A stretch of 64,000 nt of DNA. Source: Prodigiosinella confusarubida. Its GTDB lineage: Bacteria; Pseudomonadota; Gammaproteobacteria; Enterobacterales; Enterobacteriaceae. The notes under the pieces were generated by a model, which saw nothing but the letters and a program-made list of their open reading frames with translations, made no database searches and was not told where the DNA came from. This document shows, one piece after another, positions 47,287 through 57,044 of this stretch. The translations under genes were made by a program, and so were the position numbers. The first letter of the stretch is position 1; each line of letters opens with the position of its first letter. The DNA lies in NCBI RefSeq assembly GCF_002847015.1, contig NZ_CP025085.1:310001-374000 (forward strand), read 5' to 3'.

Positions 47287-48549
47287 ATGCTGCAATTTAT
47301 TATGATGGATGTTCTCGGAACACCCGCAATATTAGTCGGTCTTTTTTCATTGCTGGGGTTAATACTCCAAAAGAAAGCACTCTCCGATGTTATTTCCGGC
47401 ACTCTCAAAACCGTTATGGGTTTTGTTATTCTCATCGCCGGCGCGAAGTTAATTGCAACCACGTTGAATATTTTCAGTCAATTATTTGAACACTCTTTCA
47501 ATATGCAGGGTGTCGTGCCAAATAATGACGTCATTGCCGCCCTGGCACAGGATAATTTCGGCACAGAAACCGCCATGATCATGGTTTTTGGCATGGCTGT
47601 TAATATCATTCTTGCGCGTATTACCCCGCTGAAATACATCTTCCTGACAGGTCACCACACGCTGTATATGGCAGCCTTGCTGGCCGTTATTCTCTCCACC
47701 GGAGGCATACATGGCGCGGGGCTGATTATCATTGGGTCACTGATTCTGGGTACCTTAATGGTGGTCAGTCCGGCAATCCTGCAACCGTTTACCCGTAAAA
47801 TCACCAATTCGGATGATTTGGCACTAGGGCATTTTGGCTCAACCGGATATCTTCTCGCCGCGCTGGTGGGCAAAGTGGTAGGAAAAGGCAGCCCTTCCAT
47901 TGAGGAGTTGAAAGTCCCGAAGACACTGAACTTTCTGCGTGACTCCTCCGTTGCCATTTCATTGACGATGATGATTTTGTTTATCGTTCTGGTGATCATC
48001 GCCGGAAAAGAGTTCACTGAAACGCAGGTAAGCAGTGGACAAAATTACATTGTCTTTGCCATTATCCAGTCCATTACTTTTGCCGCCGGTGTGTATATTA
48101 TTCTGGCCGGTGTACGGATGGTGATTTCAGAAATTGTTCCGGCATTCAAAGGGATTGCAGATAAACTGGTTAAAGACGCCAAACCGGCACTGGATTGCCC
48201 AACGGTATTTCCCTTCGCCCCCAACGCCGTCATTATTGGCTTTCTGTCCAGCTTTCTGGCTGGGTTAATCAGCATGTTTCTCTGCCCGCTATTTGGGCTT
48301 AGCGTCATTGTCCCCGGACTAGTGCCCCACTTCTTCTGTGGCGCCACCGCAGGAGTTTACGGCAATATTACCGGTGGCCGACGTGGGGCGGTTATCGGTG
48401 CCTTTGCCCAGGGGTTACTGATCTCTTTCCTGCCAGCCATTTTATTACCCCTGATGGGAGAACTGGGATTTGCTTCCACCACCTTTGGTGATGCCGATTT
48501 CGGTATTGTCGGCATTATCCTCGGGAAAACCATTGCCTTTTTTCATTAA
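47287..48549 (+). CDS. PTS EIIC permease, UlaA/SgaT family
   Basis: A 420-residue polytopic membrane protein with about ten to eleven hydrophobic segments. LGTPAILVGLFSLLGLILQK, TLKTVMGFVILIAGAKLI, FGTETAMIMVFGMAVNIILA and ITGGRRGAVIGAFAQGLLIS agree with ascorbate-type EIIC. The substrate is unknown: no ula-type lactonase, decarboxylase or epimerase lies in the operon. ATGGAGTAACAT provides the ribosome site. Confidence 0.9.
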   Translation: MLQFIMMDVLGTPAILVGLFSLLGLILQKKALSDVISGTLKTVMGFVILIAGAKLIATTLNIFSQLFEHSFNMQGVVPNNDVIAALAQDNFGTETAMIMVFGMAVNIILARITPLKYIFLTGHHTLYMAALLAVILSTGGIHGAGLIIIGSLILGTLMVVSPAILQPFTRKITNSDDLALGHFGSTGYLLAALVGKVVGKGSPSIEELKVPKTLNFLRDSSVAISLTMMILFIVLVIIAGKEFTETQVSSGQNYIVFAIIQSITFAAGVYIILAGVRMVISEIVPAFKGIADKLVKDAKPALDCPTVFPFAPNAVIIGFLSSFLAGLISMFLCPLFGLSVIVPGLVPHFFCGATAGVYGNITGGRRGAVIGAFAQGLLISFLPAILLPLMGELGFASTTFGDADFGIVGIILGKTIAFFH

Positions 48550-48586
48550 GCACCTTTCTCCTTCAGACCATCTCCTTGATCCTATC

Positions 48587-48606
48587 ATGCCTGCGCAAGC
48601 AGGCAT
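48587..48606 (+). terminator. Hairpin after the PTS operon
   Basis: ATGCCTGC (48587-48594) pairs perfectly with GCAGGCAT (48599-48606) over a GCAA tetraloop, 38 bp beyond the EIIC stop. No long T-run follows, so it may be a stabilising 3' hairpin rather than a full terminator. Confidence 0.55.
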
Positions 48607-48758
48607 TCATGATCCTTATATGAGTGATAACCGCTGCAAATAGCCACCAATGCATTAGAAACGTCTCATAAAGCGACAAATAAAATCGATCTTTAGTAAA
48701 AACTCGCTCTCTGATTGGTGCTAAGGTAAAAGCGCAATTGAATTATTAAGCGATAAAA

Positions 48759-49520
48759 ATGCAAATATATGCATTTCTTATGGCTGAGTTAAGTCACTTT
48801 CAATTTAGTGAGGTTATCTATACCGTGCTAAGAATCCTGCGGACAGTGCCTGACATTAAAAAAAAGTCGGCGACGTCCCACACGCTGAAAGATGATATCT
48901 ACGGTTTGGCGCTGGGTGTGCTATTTATTGCCGTCGGCCTGAATATGCTGAAACTTTCCGGCATGATTACCGGTGGTATCGCTGGTATTGCGTTGTTGAT
49001 TTCCTATTTTATACCCCTGCCCATTGGTATTATTTTTATTATTGCCAATATTCCGTTCATGATTTTCTGTTATTTTTCGATGGGTAAGGGTTTTACGCTG
49101 AAAACCCTGCTCGTCAATATTGCACTCAGTATCCTAACCCAGGCCATTCCTCATCTGATCGTCATCAACTATATCCATCCACTGTTTTCCGCGCTGGTCG
49201 GCGGAACATTCATCGGGATGGGGATACTGTCTCTCGCCAGACATAATGCCTCTGTCGGCGGCACAGGCGCGATCACACTCTGGTTATATAAACGCTTCAA
49301 TATCAATGCCGGTAAAACCCAGATGCTGCTGGATGTGCTGGTATTTCTGGTGTCACTGGCAAAAATGCCCGCGATGCTGCTGTTCTGGTCAGCCATCAGC
49401 GCGCTGGCAATGAATGCCATGTTGATGAATTGGCACAAACCGGGACGCTATCAGGGAAGTAGCGAAGCATCGGAACAAGTAGGCAATAACCCGTCAGAAA
49501 ATCGCAGTCAGCGTAAATAA
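48759..49520 (+). CDS. YitT/DUF161-family membrane protein
   Basis: A 253-residue protein whose central 180 residues form five to six membrane segments: IYGLALGVLFIAVGLNMLKL, GGIAGIALLISYFI, GIIFIIANIPFMIFCYFSMG and GGTFIGMGILSLARHNASVG with GGTGAITLWLYKRFNINAGK. These are YitT-family traits; function unknown. The first 40 residues are not conserved-looking and no strong ribosome site precedes 48759, so a start nearer the LKDD segment is possible. Its end overlaps the converging LysR gene by 13 bp. Confidence 0.8.
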   Translation: MQIYAFLMAELSHFQFSEVIYTVLRILRTVPDIKKKSATSHTLKDDIYGLALGVLFIAVGLNMLKLSGMITGGIAGIALLISYFIPLPIGIIFIIANIPFMIFCYFSMGKGFTLKTLLVNIALSILTQAIPHLIVINYIHPLFSALVGGTFIGMGILSLARHNASVGGTGAITLWLYKRFNINAGKTQMLLDVLVFLVSLAKMPAMLLFWSAISALAMNAMLMNWHKPGRYQGSSEASEQVGNNPSENRSQRK

Positions 49521-50419
49521 ACGATATCAGGCCATGTTATGGCTGGCACTTGCTCTTTCAGAAAGGCATAAAGCTTATCGATGTTAGATCTGCGAGGCGT
49601 ATTTTCCGGCCATACCAGATAATAACCATCACCCGTACTAACTGCCTCATTAAAAGGCGCCATCAACACCCCTTGTTTTAGTGCTTGAAGACTAAGCACA
49701 AGGTCACCCACCGATACACCATGTCCGCTGATGGCAGCCATATTTCCCTGTTCCAACGTGTCAAACACCATACCGCGATGAATATTGATCTTAAGTTCAT
49801 CACCTGCTCTTTTTAACCAACGCCGCCAATCTCTACGATCGGGCGAGGGATGAATTAATTCGCACTGATGAAGGTCAGATTTACTATTAAGTGTCAGGGT
49901 TGGCGAACATACCGGAATCAGCAACTCTTCAAATAGCCTGGCACTGATCGTGCCTTCGCCAAAATGCCCATTACCCAGCAAAATTGCACAATCATAAGGC
50001 TCGTTAGAAAAGTTGATCGTATCGAAATCCATCCAGACACTGGAGATCTGGACGTGAATAGATGAGTTTTCCTCACTAAACGCCGGTAAAATACCCAACA
50101 ACCAGCGCATTGTCAGTGTGGAAGGCGCCTTTAACCGCAGATCACTGCTGTTACTACGGAAAATCTCACAAGCCTTCTCTAGCGTATGGAATCCTTCCCG
50201 CAGTTGTTGTGCCAATATTCTACCTGCTGTGGTTACTTCTACACGGGGCCCGATCCGTATAAAAAGCTGACAGCCAAAATCTTCTTCCAGTGTTTTGATA
50301 TGTCGGCTGACTGCACTGGGAGTAATTGATAACACCTGCGCTGCCTGGGTAAAGGAAGAGTACCTTGCTGCCTGTTCGAAAGCCCTTAACGCATAAAGTG
50401 GAGGAAGCCTCCTGACCAT
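49508..50419 (-). CDS. LysR-family regulator, GcvA-like
   Basis: A 303-residue LTTR. HTH: LRAFEQAARYSSFTQAAQVL followed by SITPSAVSRHIKTLEEDFG, in the GcvA/AmpR style. The remainder is the effector domain. ATG 50419 follows GGAGTCTGTG; the in-frame TTG at 50431 is less likely. It is divergent from the YqcI/YcgG-type gene and its exporter, the usual layout for a LysR activator and its target. Two inverted repeats with 5-nt spacers lie between them. Confidence 0.92.
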   Translation of the reverse strand: MVRRLPPLYALRAFEQAARYSSFTQAAQVLSITPSAVSRHIKTLEEDFGCQLFIRIGPRVEVTTAGRILAQQLREGFHTLEKACEIFRSNSSDLRLKAPSTLTMRWLLGILPAFSEENSSIHVQISSVWMDFDTINFSNEPYDCAILLGNGHFGEGTISARLFEELLIPVCSPTLTLNSKSDLHQCELIHPSPDRRDWRRWLKRAGDELKINIHRGMVFDTLEQGNMAAISGHGVSVGDLVLSLQALKQGVLMAPFNEAVSTGDGYYLVWPENTPRRSNIDKLYAFLKEQVPAITWPDIVYLR

Positions 50420-50433
50420 CACAGACTCCAATA

Positions 50434-50448
50434 ATGAGTTTTACTCAT
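50434..50448. promoter_or_regulatory. Inverted repeat next to the LysR start
   Basis: ATGAG-TTTTA-CTCAT, perfect arms, matching the T-N11-A geometry of LysR-type sites. Its closeness to the LysR start suggests autoregulation. Confidence 0.55.
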
Positions 50449-50480
50449 AGTAAACGACACTTTTTCCCGTTTTTCAACTT

Positions 50481-50497
50481 TATCAGTTCCCCTGATA
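50481..50497. promoter_or_regulatory. Second inverted repeat in the LysR-YqcI divergent region
   Basis: TATCAG-TTCCC-CTGATA, perfect 6-bp arms, 44 bp upstream of the YqcI/YcgG-type start. Same arm-N5-arm architecture as the site at 50434. Confidence 0.45.
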
Positions 50498-50540
50498 ATT
50501 ACCCTACATTGATGAATGTCTTACTTAAGGAAAAAGAACG

Positions 50541-51332
50541 ATGGAATTAAAAATTACCGCTGGCAAACTGCATCAACAGTCTGATATTCAGATGATCGCA
50601 AGAGATTATCTCCCAGGACAAATGCAAGAAGATTGGTCAATTAAGGCTTATAGTGAATTCAACAATATACTGAATAATGGTCATTTCCCTTGCCTGTTTG
50701 GCAGACATGCTTTTAAAAACACATCATTAATATTCACCTTTGTAACACAACAGAATCCGCAGTCAGACCTGATAAACAGTATGATGAATTATACGAAATT
50801 CGTCAGGGACGTTCCGGTTAAACAGCGTTTATATAGTCCTTTGGTATTATTTTTCGAAAAACAAGATTTTCAGTGTCTGGCTCAAGAACATGCATTTGCA
50901 TGGTCTCAGCTTCAGATGATTCACGATAACGATCCCGCCAACTGGCCGGACAACATACCATCAGAGCCGGATAATCATCTATGGTCATTTTGTTTTAATG
51001 GCATCGAACTCTTTATTAATATAAGTTGTCCACATCATCTAAAACTTAAAAGTCGTAATTTGGGTAGTCATATCGTTTTTATTATTAACCCGAGAAAAAA
51101 CTTCGATATTCTTGCAAGTAACCAAGATGAAAAGGGTATAAAAGTCAGAGAACGAATCAGAAATCGAGTTTGCAATTATAACAACGGTATTGTGCCTGAT
51201 GAATTGGGATTCTTTGGTAGTTCCCATAATTATGAATGGAGACAATATCAGTTGAACGAACCCGGTGATACTGTCTTGCAACGTTGCCCTCTCGTCATAA
51301 AACCCAAAAAAAATAACGAGGAGATCGCGTAA
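50541..51332 (+). CDS. YqcI/YcgG-family protein (possible heme-dependent N-hydroxylase)
   Basis: A 263-residue soluble protein. The family-defining FPC motif is present (NGHFPCLFGRHAFKNTSLIF, about residues 49-68); the C-terminal CPF motif appears as CPL in QRCPLVIKPKK. Members such as DcsA and AglA, which I recall as belonging to this family, hydroxylate arginine or related guanidino compounds. So this may be an amino-acid N-hydroxylase, but no substrate can be read from sequence. The stop overlaps the next ATG (TAATG), coupling it to a LysE-type exporter. AT-rich compared with the surroundings. Confidence 0.72.
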   Translation: MELKITAGKLHQQSDIQMIARDYLPGQMQEDWSIKAYSEFNNILNNGHFPCLFGRHAFKNTSLIFTFVTQQNPQSDLINSMMNYTKFVRDVPVKQRLYSPLVLFFEKQDFQCLAQEHAFAWSQLQMIHDNDPANWPDNIPSEPDNHLWSFCFNGIELFINISCPHHLKLKSRNLGSHIVFIINPRKNFDILASNQDEKGIKVRERIRNRVCNYNNGIVPDELGFFGSSHNYEWRQYQLNEPGDTVLQRCPLVIKPKKNNEEIA

Positions 51333-51970
51333 TGAATATTCCACTACTGACACTGTATGTGATATCAATTTTTTTGCTAATCATTACTCCGGGCCCGGTT
51401 GTAGCGCTTATAATTAATACAACTTCTCGTTGTGGTCATCGGCGCGCCATTCTCACCAGCATTGGCACAAACTGGGCTTCTCTACTGTTAATCGCCATCG
51501 CAGCAATGGTCATTGCTGGCGTATTTTCAATCAGTAGAACATTTCTTAATATTATCAGCCTGACAGGCTGCTTATTTCTAGCCTACATTGCACTGCAATC
51601 TTTGTATCAGGATTTCAGAAAAAATAATACAACTGGAAATACAATATCAGATTCAATCCATTCTGAGCAGACCAATACCGGTTTTATTAAAGGATTTTTG
51701 GTTGGTATCTCTAATCCCAAAGATATTATTTTTTTCATCTCATTTTTTCCACAGTTCACTGGTATCACTCGCTCTTTCAGTATCAGTATGGTGGTGCTTT
51801 CCAGTGTGTGGATAGTTATGGATTTCATGATATTACTTTTTTATATTTTCATCACAAAAGGGACGTTTTTCAGCCGAAATAAAAGGAAGGTTTCTATAAC
51901 TTCATCCATTTTTTTACTATTGGTGGCGATAGCCGGTTTTACTTATACCAGTCATGAGCTGCTCTGCTAA
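51332..51970 (+). CDS. LysE/RhtB-family amino acid exporter
   Basis: A 212-residue inner-membrane protein with six hydrophobic segments. The N-terminus contains IITPGPVVALIINTTSRCGH, the LysE/RhtB family signature, and FIKGFLVGISNPKDIIFFIS marks the middle. Translation is coupled to the preceding gene, so it probably exports that enzyme's product or protects against its substrate. Like its partner it is AT-rich. Confidence 0.9.
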   Translation: MNIPLLTLYVISIFLLIITPGPVVALIINTTSRCGHRRAILTSIGTNWASLLLIAIAAMVIAGVFSISRTFLNIISLTGCLFLAYIALQSLYQDFRKNNTTGNTISDSIHSEQTNTGFIKGFLVGISNPKDIIFFISFFPQFTGITRSFSISMVVLSSVWIVMDFMILLFYIFITKGTFFSRNKRKVSITSSIFLLLVAIAGFTYTSHELLC

Positions 51971-52132
51971 AATGGACAACATTAATTAGCCTCAATATCT
52001 TTTCACGGTATTCCCTGGGGATGACATTTTTAGCTCTGCGAATTTTTTGAGATCTCGCTTTTTGATCCCGGACTCAATTCAGTGTCACCCATAAATCAGG
52101 GTGCTTCGTCAGGACTGCAATTTCACCCGTCG

Positions 52133-52165
52133 TAAAAAAGGTCAGGATACCGAAGTACCTGACCT
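52133..52165 (-). terminator. Rho-independent terminator for gor
   Basis: Read on the minus strand: AGGTCAGGTAC, a TTCG tetraloop, GTATCCTGACCT, then TTTTTT. A very typical terminator, 65 bp past the gor stop. The gap 51971-52229 otherwise shows only the second hairpin. Confidence 0.88.
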
Positions 52166-52194
52166 GATGATTGAAACTTCCAGATTTTGATCGC

Positions 52195-52222
52195 TAGAAA
52201 AGCTGCACAAGTAGCTTTTCTA
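52195..52222. terminator. Second hairpin after gor
   Basis: TAGAAAAGCT (52195-52204) pairs perfectly with AGCTTTTCTA (52213-52222), 8-nt loop, 8 bp beyond the gor stop. AT-rich and without a separate T-run; it acts before the stronger terminator at 52133. Confidence 0.5.
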
Positions 52223-52229
52223 CACACCA

Positions 52230-53579
52230 TCACCTCATAGTAACGAACTCTTCTGATGCCGTCGGGTGAATCGCTACGGTGTTATCGAAATCCTGTTTGG
52301 TAGCGCCCATTTTCACCGCCACCGCAAAACCTTGCAGCATTTCATCCATGCCAAAGCCGATACCATGTATGCCGACAATCTTCTCTTCCGGCCCCACACA
52401 TACCAGTTTCATACGACATGGCTGGCGGTGTTGGGTCACGGCGGTATACATCGCCGTAAACGATGATGTGTACACTTTCACCTGATCGCCATACTGCTGG
52501 CGCGCCTGAGGCTCGGTCAGGCCTACGGTACCAATCGGCGGATGACTGAACACCACAGTCGGAACATTGGTGTAATCCAGATGCTCGTCCGGTTTGTTGT
52601 TAAACAGACGTTCAGAGAGACGACGACCTGCGGCAACAGCCACTGGCGTCAGTTCCACCGCGCCAGTATTGTCACCTACGGCATAGATGTTCTGCACATT
52701 GGTATTCTGGAACTTATCCACCGCGATGTAGCCCTGTTCATCCAGCGCAACACCCGCCGCCGCCAGATTCAGCTTATCGGTAGCTGGCTCACGGCCAATC
52801 GCCCAGATCAGGCAATCCACTGTATGTTCTGCGCCATTTTCCAACTGTAGCGTCAGGCTGTCATCCGCGTTTTTCACCACCGCTTTGGGAATCGATTCGG
52901 TATACAGCGTCGGGCCTTCGGTGTTCATCACTTCCAGCAATGTATCAACAATCAGCGGATCAAATTGACGCAACGGCGCGTGCTTACGTACAAACAGGTG
53001 TGTTTCTGCACCCAGTGCATTCAACACACCGGCAATTTCTACCGCGATATAACCAGCACCCACCACCGCTACGCGTTTCGGCAGCGCTTGTAGCTCAAAG
53101 AAACCATCCGAATCGATACCATATTCCACGCCGGGAATATTCGGATGGGTAGGACGTCCACCGGTCGCGATTAAAATATGCTCGGCGGTGATGCGCTCAC
53201 CATTTACTTCTACGGTGTGTGCATCCACAAAGCGGGCGAACCCCTGAATCACATCAACGCTATTTTTACCCAGCACATTGTCGTAAGACTGATGAATCCG
53301 GTCGATATAAGCACTACGATTTTTAAGCAACCTATCCCAGTTGAAATGATTCACCGTCACGTCAAAACCGTAATCCGGGCCATACTGATGAATCGCTTCT
53401 GCTATCTGCGCAGCATGCCACATGATTTTCTTCGGCACACACCCGACATTAACGCAGGTGCCGCCCAGATATTTCGCTTCAATCAACGCACATTTCTTCC
53501 CATACATGGCCGCACGGTTAATCGAAGCAATACCGCCACTGCCGCCGCCAATGGAAAGGTAGTCGTAATGTTTAGTCAT
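52230..53579 (-). CDS. gor: Glutathione-disulfide reductase
   Basis: A 449-residue FAD enzyme reducing GSSG with NADPH. The redox-active pair Cys42/Cys47 in [13 protein letters not shown] sits as in E. coli Gor; the FAD motif is [15 protein letters not shown], the NADPH motif [15 protein letters not shown], and the C-terminal catalytic [11 protein letters not shown] is complete. The start MTKHYDYL (53579) agrees with the family; the frame extends 25 codons upstream. The rlmJ gene lies 150 bp upstream on the same strand. Confidence 0.97.
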   Translation of the reverse strand: MTKHYDYLSIGGGSGGIASINRAAMYGKKCALIEAKYLGGTCVNVGCVPKKIMWHAAQIAEAIHQYGPDYGFDVTVNHFNWDRLLKNRSAYIDRIHQSYDNVLGKNSVDVIQGFARFVDAHTVEVNGERITAEHILIATGGRPTHPNIPGVEYGIDSDGFFELQALPKRVAVVGAGYIAVEIAGVLNALGAETHLFVRKHAPLRQFDPLIVDTLLEVMNTEGPTLYTESIPKAVVKNADDSLTLQLENGAEHTVDCLIWAIGREPATDKLNLAAAGVALDEQGYIAVDKFQNTNVQNIYAVGDNTGAVELTPVAVAAGRRLSERLFNNKPDEHLDYTNVPTVVFSHPPIGTVGLTEPQARQQYGDQVKVYTSSFTAMYTAVTQHRQPCRMKLVCVGPEEKIVGIHGIGFGMDEMLQGFAVAVKMGATKQDFDNTVAIHPTASEEFVTMR

Positions 53580-53729
53580 CAAGGGATCCATGCTTATGCA
53601 AATAAAAAGTTGCTTAGAGTGTAACGCCAGTGATCGCCTTCTCGCAAAGGCCACTTTTGTTATTGCTGAAATAGGGCAATGCTATCCGCTCCGATATTGA
53701 ACACTGACAGACGTCGAATTTATGGTCAT

Positions 53730-54572
53730 TTATTCAGGCACTACCCATTCCACTCGCGTATGACCCGTACCGGCCGGTACCAACACCTGATGCAACCACG
53801 GCAGCACACTTTTCATTTGCGCTTCCAGTTTCCATGGCGGATTAATCACGATCATACCGGAAGCTGTCATACCGTGCCGATCGCTATCTGGCAGCACCGC
53901 CAGTTCAATTTGCAGGATGTTACGGATACCGCTGGCTTCCAGATCTTTCAGTAGCCGTTTGATATGCTGGCGCAGCACCACCGGGTACCATAACGCATAT
54001 GTGCCAGTGGCGAAGCGTTTGTGCCCTTCTTTGATCCCTTCCACCACAGCCTGGTAATCGGTTTTCAGCTCATATGGCGGATCAATCAGAATAAAACCAC
54101 GGCGCGACAGCGGCGGCAATTGGGAGCGCAGTTGCTGATAACCATCGGCCTTGATGACACGGGCGCGGGAATCTTTCTGAAACTCATTACGTAACAGCGG
54201 AAAATCACTGGAATGCAGCTCGGTGAGATGAATTTTGTCCTGCTCACGCAGTAACTGACGTGCAATCAGTGGTGAACCGGGGTAATAACGCAACTGACCG
54301 TTCGGATTATAAGTACGCACCACGTGCATATAGGGATCGAGCTCGGCGGGAATATCGTCACGCTGCCAGATTTTGGCAATCCCTTCCAGATATTCTCCGG
54401 TGCGCTCGGCATGTTCGCTTTTCAACTGGTAGCGTCCAGCACCCGCATGCGTATCCAGATACAGAAAGGGTTTTTCTTTTTCCTTCAGCGCAGTGATGAT
54501 CAGGCTCTGAACGGTATGCTTCACGACATCGGCATGATTGCCAGCGTGAAAACTGTGACGGTAACTTAACAT
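53730..54572 (-). CDS. rlmJ: 23S rRNA (adenine(2030)-N6)-methyltransferase
   Basis: A 280-residue enzyme with E. coli RlmJ-like sequence throughout: LSYRHSFHAGNHADVVKHT at the start, YLDTHAGAGRYQL for S-adenosylmethionine binding, and the catalytic ILIDPPYELKTDYQAVV. It modifies A2030 of 23S rRNA. The start is ATG 54572; the 31 additional codons to 54665 have no counterpart in the family. Confidence 0.97.
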   Translation of the reverse strand: MLSYRHSFHAGNHADVVKHTVQSLIITALKEKEKPFLYLDTHAGAGRYQLKSEHAERTGEYLEGIAKIWQRDDIPAELDPYMHVVRTYNPNGQLRYYPGSPLIARQLLREQDKIHLTELHSSDFPLLRNEFQKDSRARVIKADGYQQLRSQLPPLSRRGFILIDPPYELKTDYQAVVEGIKEGHKRFATGTYALWYPVVLRQHIKRLLKDLEASGIRNILQIELAVLPDSDRHGMTASGMIVINPPWKLEAQMKSVLPWLHQVLVPAGTGHTRVEWVVPE

Positions 54573-54790
54573 AGTGGTAATGGCTTTCCGATGACTTGAT
54601 ATAAACAAAACAGAGCCTGCGCGGTCCAGACTGCTGACGAACTCACGAACATACGTACACATCATTCTAATAAAACAAAAAATTCATTTTGAATCAATGC
54701 ATTAACTACTAAGACAGAAAAGCATTATTGGCACAGTATAAACTGTCGGGTGCACAAAATAACCCGCCAATACCGATATACAGCGCTTTT

Positions 54791-54817
54791 CCTGAAGTTT
54801 TGCGCATTTCCCCGCAT
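54791..54817 (+). promoter_or_regulatory. Possible heat-shock (sigma-32) promoter for prlC-rsmJ
   Basis: CCTGAAG, a 12-bp spacer, then CCCCGCAT, resembling the sigma-32 consensus. The prlC-rsmJ operon is heat-inducible in E. coli. The predicted leader would be about 180 nt. The rest of 54573-55001 shows no gene beyond upstream in-frame extension of prlC. Confidence 0.35.
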
Positions 54818-55001
54818 TCTAAGGTAAAAACCACCAAAAACATGTGCGGTGTTTCGTCACATGATGGAAGATGCTTTCGGGGTGGCTTTTCAGCCATTGA
54901 TTTTCACAATCTTTGACCTCATCTTAGTGGTTAATCCGCAAGTTATGTCAGCCTTGTCAGTGACAGGACAAGGAATCATCAACGCTATTCAGGACTGCGC
55001 C

Positions 55002-57044
55002 ATGACCAATCCATTACTTACCTCGTTTACCCTGCCGCCTTTCTCCCGGATAAAAACGGAAGATATTGTGCCTGCCATACAGGCCGCACTGGATGACTGC
55101 CGTCAGGCGGTGGAGCAGGTTGTCGCACAGTCAGGACCTTTTACCTGGGAAACCCTGTGCCAGCCACTGACTGCAAGTGATGACCGACTGGGACGCCTCT
55201 TTTCGCCTGTCAGTCACCTGAACTCGGTCAAAAACAGCCCCGAACTGCGCACTGCCTATGAACAGTGTCTGCCGTTACTCTCTGAATACAGTACCTGGGT
55301 AGGCCAGCACGCCGGGTTGTACCGTGCTTACCGCGACCTGCGTGACGGTACACACTACGCGGCACTCAGCGTGGCACAGAAAAAAACCGTGGATAACGCG
55401 TTACGCGACTTCGAACTGTCCGGTATCGCCCTGCCCGCCGACCAACAAAAGCGCTACGGTGAAATCACAGCACGTCTGTCCGAATTGGGGTCGCTCTACA
55501 GCAACAATGTGCTGGACGCCACTATGGGTTGGTCCAAATTGATCACCGATGTCAGCGAGCTGGAAGGATTGCCGGAAAGCGCGCTGGCAGCAGCCAAAGC
55601 GCTAGCGGAGAGCAAAGAACAAGATGGCTGGCTGCTGACGTTGGATATCCCCAGCTATCAGCCCATTATGATGTACTGCGCTAATCAGGCATTGCGTGAA
55701 GAGATGTACCGCGCTTACGCCACCCGCGCTTCCGATCAGGGGCCGCATGCCGGTAAGTGGGATAACAGTGAAGTCATGGCCGAGGAACTAGCGCTACGCC
55801 ACGAACTGGCGCAACTGCTGGGTTTCGAGAGTTTTGCGCATAAATCCCTGGCCACCAAAATGGCGGAAACACCACAGCAGGTTATCGACTTCCTGACCGA
55901 TCTGGCCAAACGTGCCCGTCCCCAGGGGGAACAGGAATTGGCGCAACTGCTCGCTTTCGCCAAAGAACATTATGGTGTGGAAGAATTGCAGGCCTGGGAC
56001 ATCGCCTACTACAGCGAACATCAAAAACAGCACCTTTATTCCATCAGTGACGAACAACTACGCCCTTACTTCCCTGAATCACGCGTACTAAAAGGGTTGT
56101 TTGAAGTCGTGAACCGCCTGTATGGCATCCGTGCCGAAGAGCGCATGGACATCGACGTATGGCATCCGGAAGTCCGCTTTTTCGATCTGTTTGATGAAAA
56201 TGGTGAACTGCGTGGCAGCTTCTATCTCGACCTGTATGCCCGCGAAAACAAACGCGGTGGCGCCTGGATGGATGACTGTGTTGGTCGTCTGCGCAAAGAC
56301 AACGGCGACATCCAGAAACCAGTGGCATACCTGACCTGCAACTTCAACCGCCCAGTTAACGGTAAACCAGCGCTGTTCACCCATAATGAAGTGACGACGC
56401 TGTTCCATGAATTCGGCCACGGGCTGCACCATATGCTGACTCAAATCGATACCGCTGGTGTCGCTGGCATCAACGGTGTGCCATGGGATGCGGTCGAGCT
56501 ACCGAGTCAGTTTATGGAAAACTGGTGCTGGGAACCTGACGCGCTGGCATTCATCTCTGGTCATTACGAAACCGGAGAACCTCTGCCACAAGCGATGCTG
56601 GATAAAATGCTGGCGGCCAAAAACTATCAGGCTGCGCTATTCATCCTGCGTCAGTTGGAATTCGGCCTGTTTGATTTCCGCCTGCATACCGAATACGACC
56701 CGGCCAAAGGTGCCCGTATCCTGCCGACACTGGCCGAAATCAAGGCGCAGGTCGCCGTCGTACCCAGCCCAAGCTGGGGCCGTTTCCCGCACGCATTCAG
56801 CCACGTGTTTGCCGGTGGTTATGCTGCTGGTTATTACAGCTACCTGTGGGCAGATGTGCTGGCGGCTGATGCCTATTCCCGTTTTGAAGAGGAAGGTATT
56901 TTCAACCGCGCTACCGGCCAATCATTCCTGGATAACATCCTGTCTCGTGGTGGTTCGGAAGAACCGATGGAACTGTTTAAACGCTTCCGTGGTCGTGAAC
57001 CGAAACTGGATGCCATGCTGCACCATTACGGCATTAAAGAGTGA
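55002..57044 (+). CDS. prlC: Oligopeptidase A
   Basis: A 680-residue M3 zinc metallopeptidase degrading signal peptides and other short peptides in the cytoplasm. [10 protein letters not shown] holds the HExxH zinc site (about residue 470), flanked by [12 protein letters not shown] and followed by [17 protein letters not shown]. Length and ends equal E. coli OpdA. ATG 55002 (MTNPLLTSF) follows AGGACTGCGCC; an ORF open to 54849 gives 51 unrelated residues. Overlaps rsmJ by 4 bp. Confidence 0.97.
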   Translation: MTNPLLTSFTLPPFSRIKTEDIVPAIQAALDDCRQAVEQVVAQSGPFTWETLCQPLTASDDRLGRLFSPVSHLNSVKNSPELRTAYEQCLPLLSEYSTWVGQHAGLYRAYRDLRDGTHYAALSVAQKKTVDNALRDFELSGIALPADQQKRYGEITARLSELGSLYSNNVLDATMGWSKLITDVSELEGLPESALAAAKALAESKEQDGWLLTLDIPSYQPIMMYCANQALREEMYRAYATRASDQGPHAGKWDNSEVMAEELALRHELAQLLGFESFAHKSLATKMAETPQQVIDFLTDLAKRARPQGEQELAQLLAFAKEHYGVEELQAWDIAYYSEHQKQHLYSISDEQLRPYFPESRVLKGLFEVVNRLYGIRAEERMDIDVWHPEVRFFDLFDENGELRGSFYLDLYARENKRGGAWMDDCVGRLRKDNGDIQKPVAYLTCNFNRPVNGKPALFTHNEVTTLFHEFGHGLHHMLTQIDTAGVAGINGVPWDAVELPSQFMENWCWEPDALAFISGHYETGEPLPQAMLDKMLAAKNYQAALFILRQLEFGLFDFRLHTEYDPAKGARILPTLAEIKAQVAVVPSPSWGRFPHAFSHVFAGGYAAGYYSYLWADVLAADAYSRFEEEGIFNRATGQSFLDNILSRGGSEEPMELFKRFRGREPKLDAMLHHYGIKE

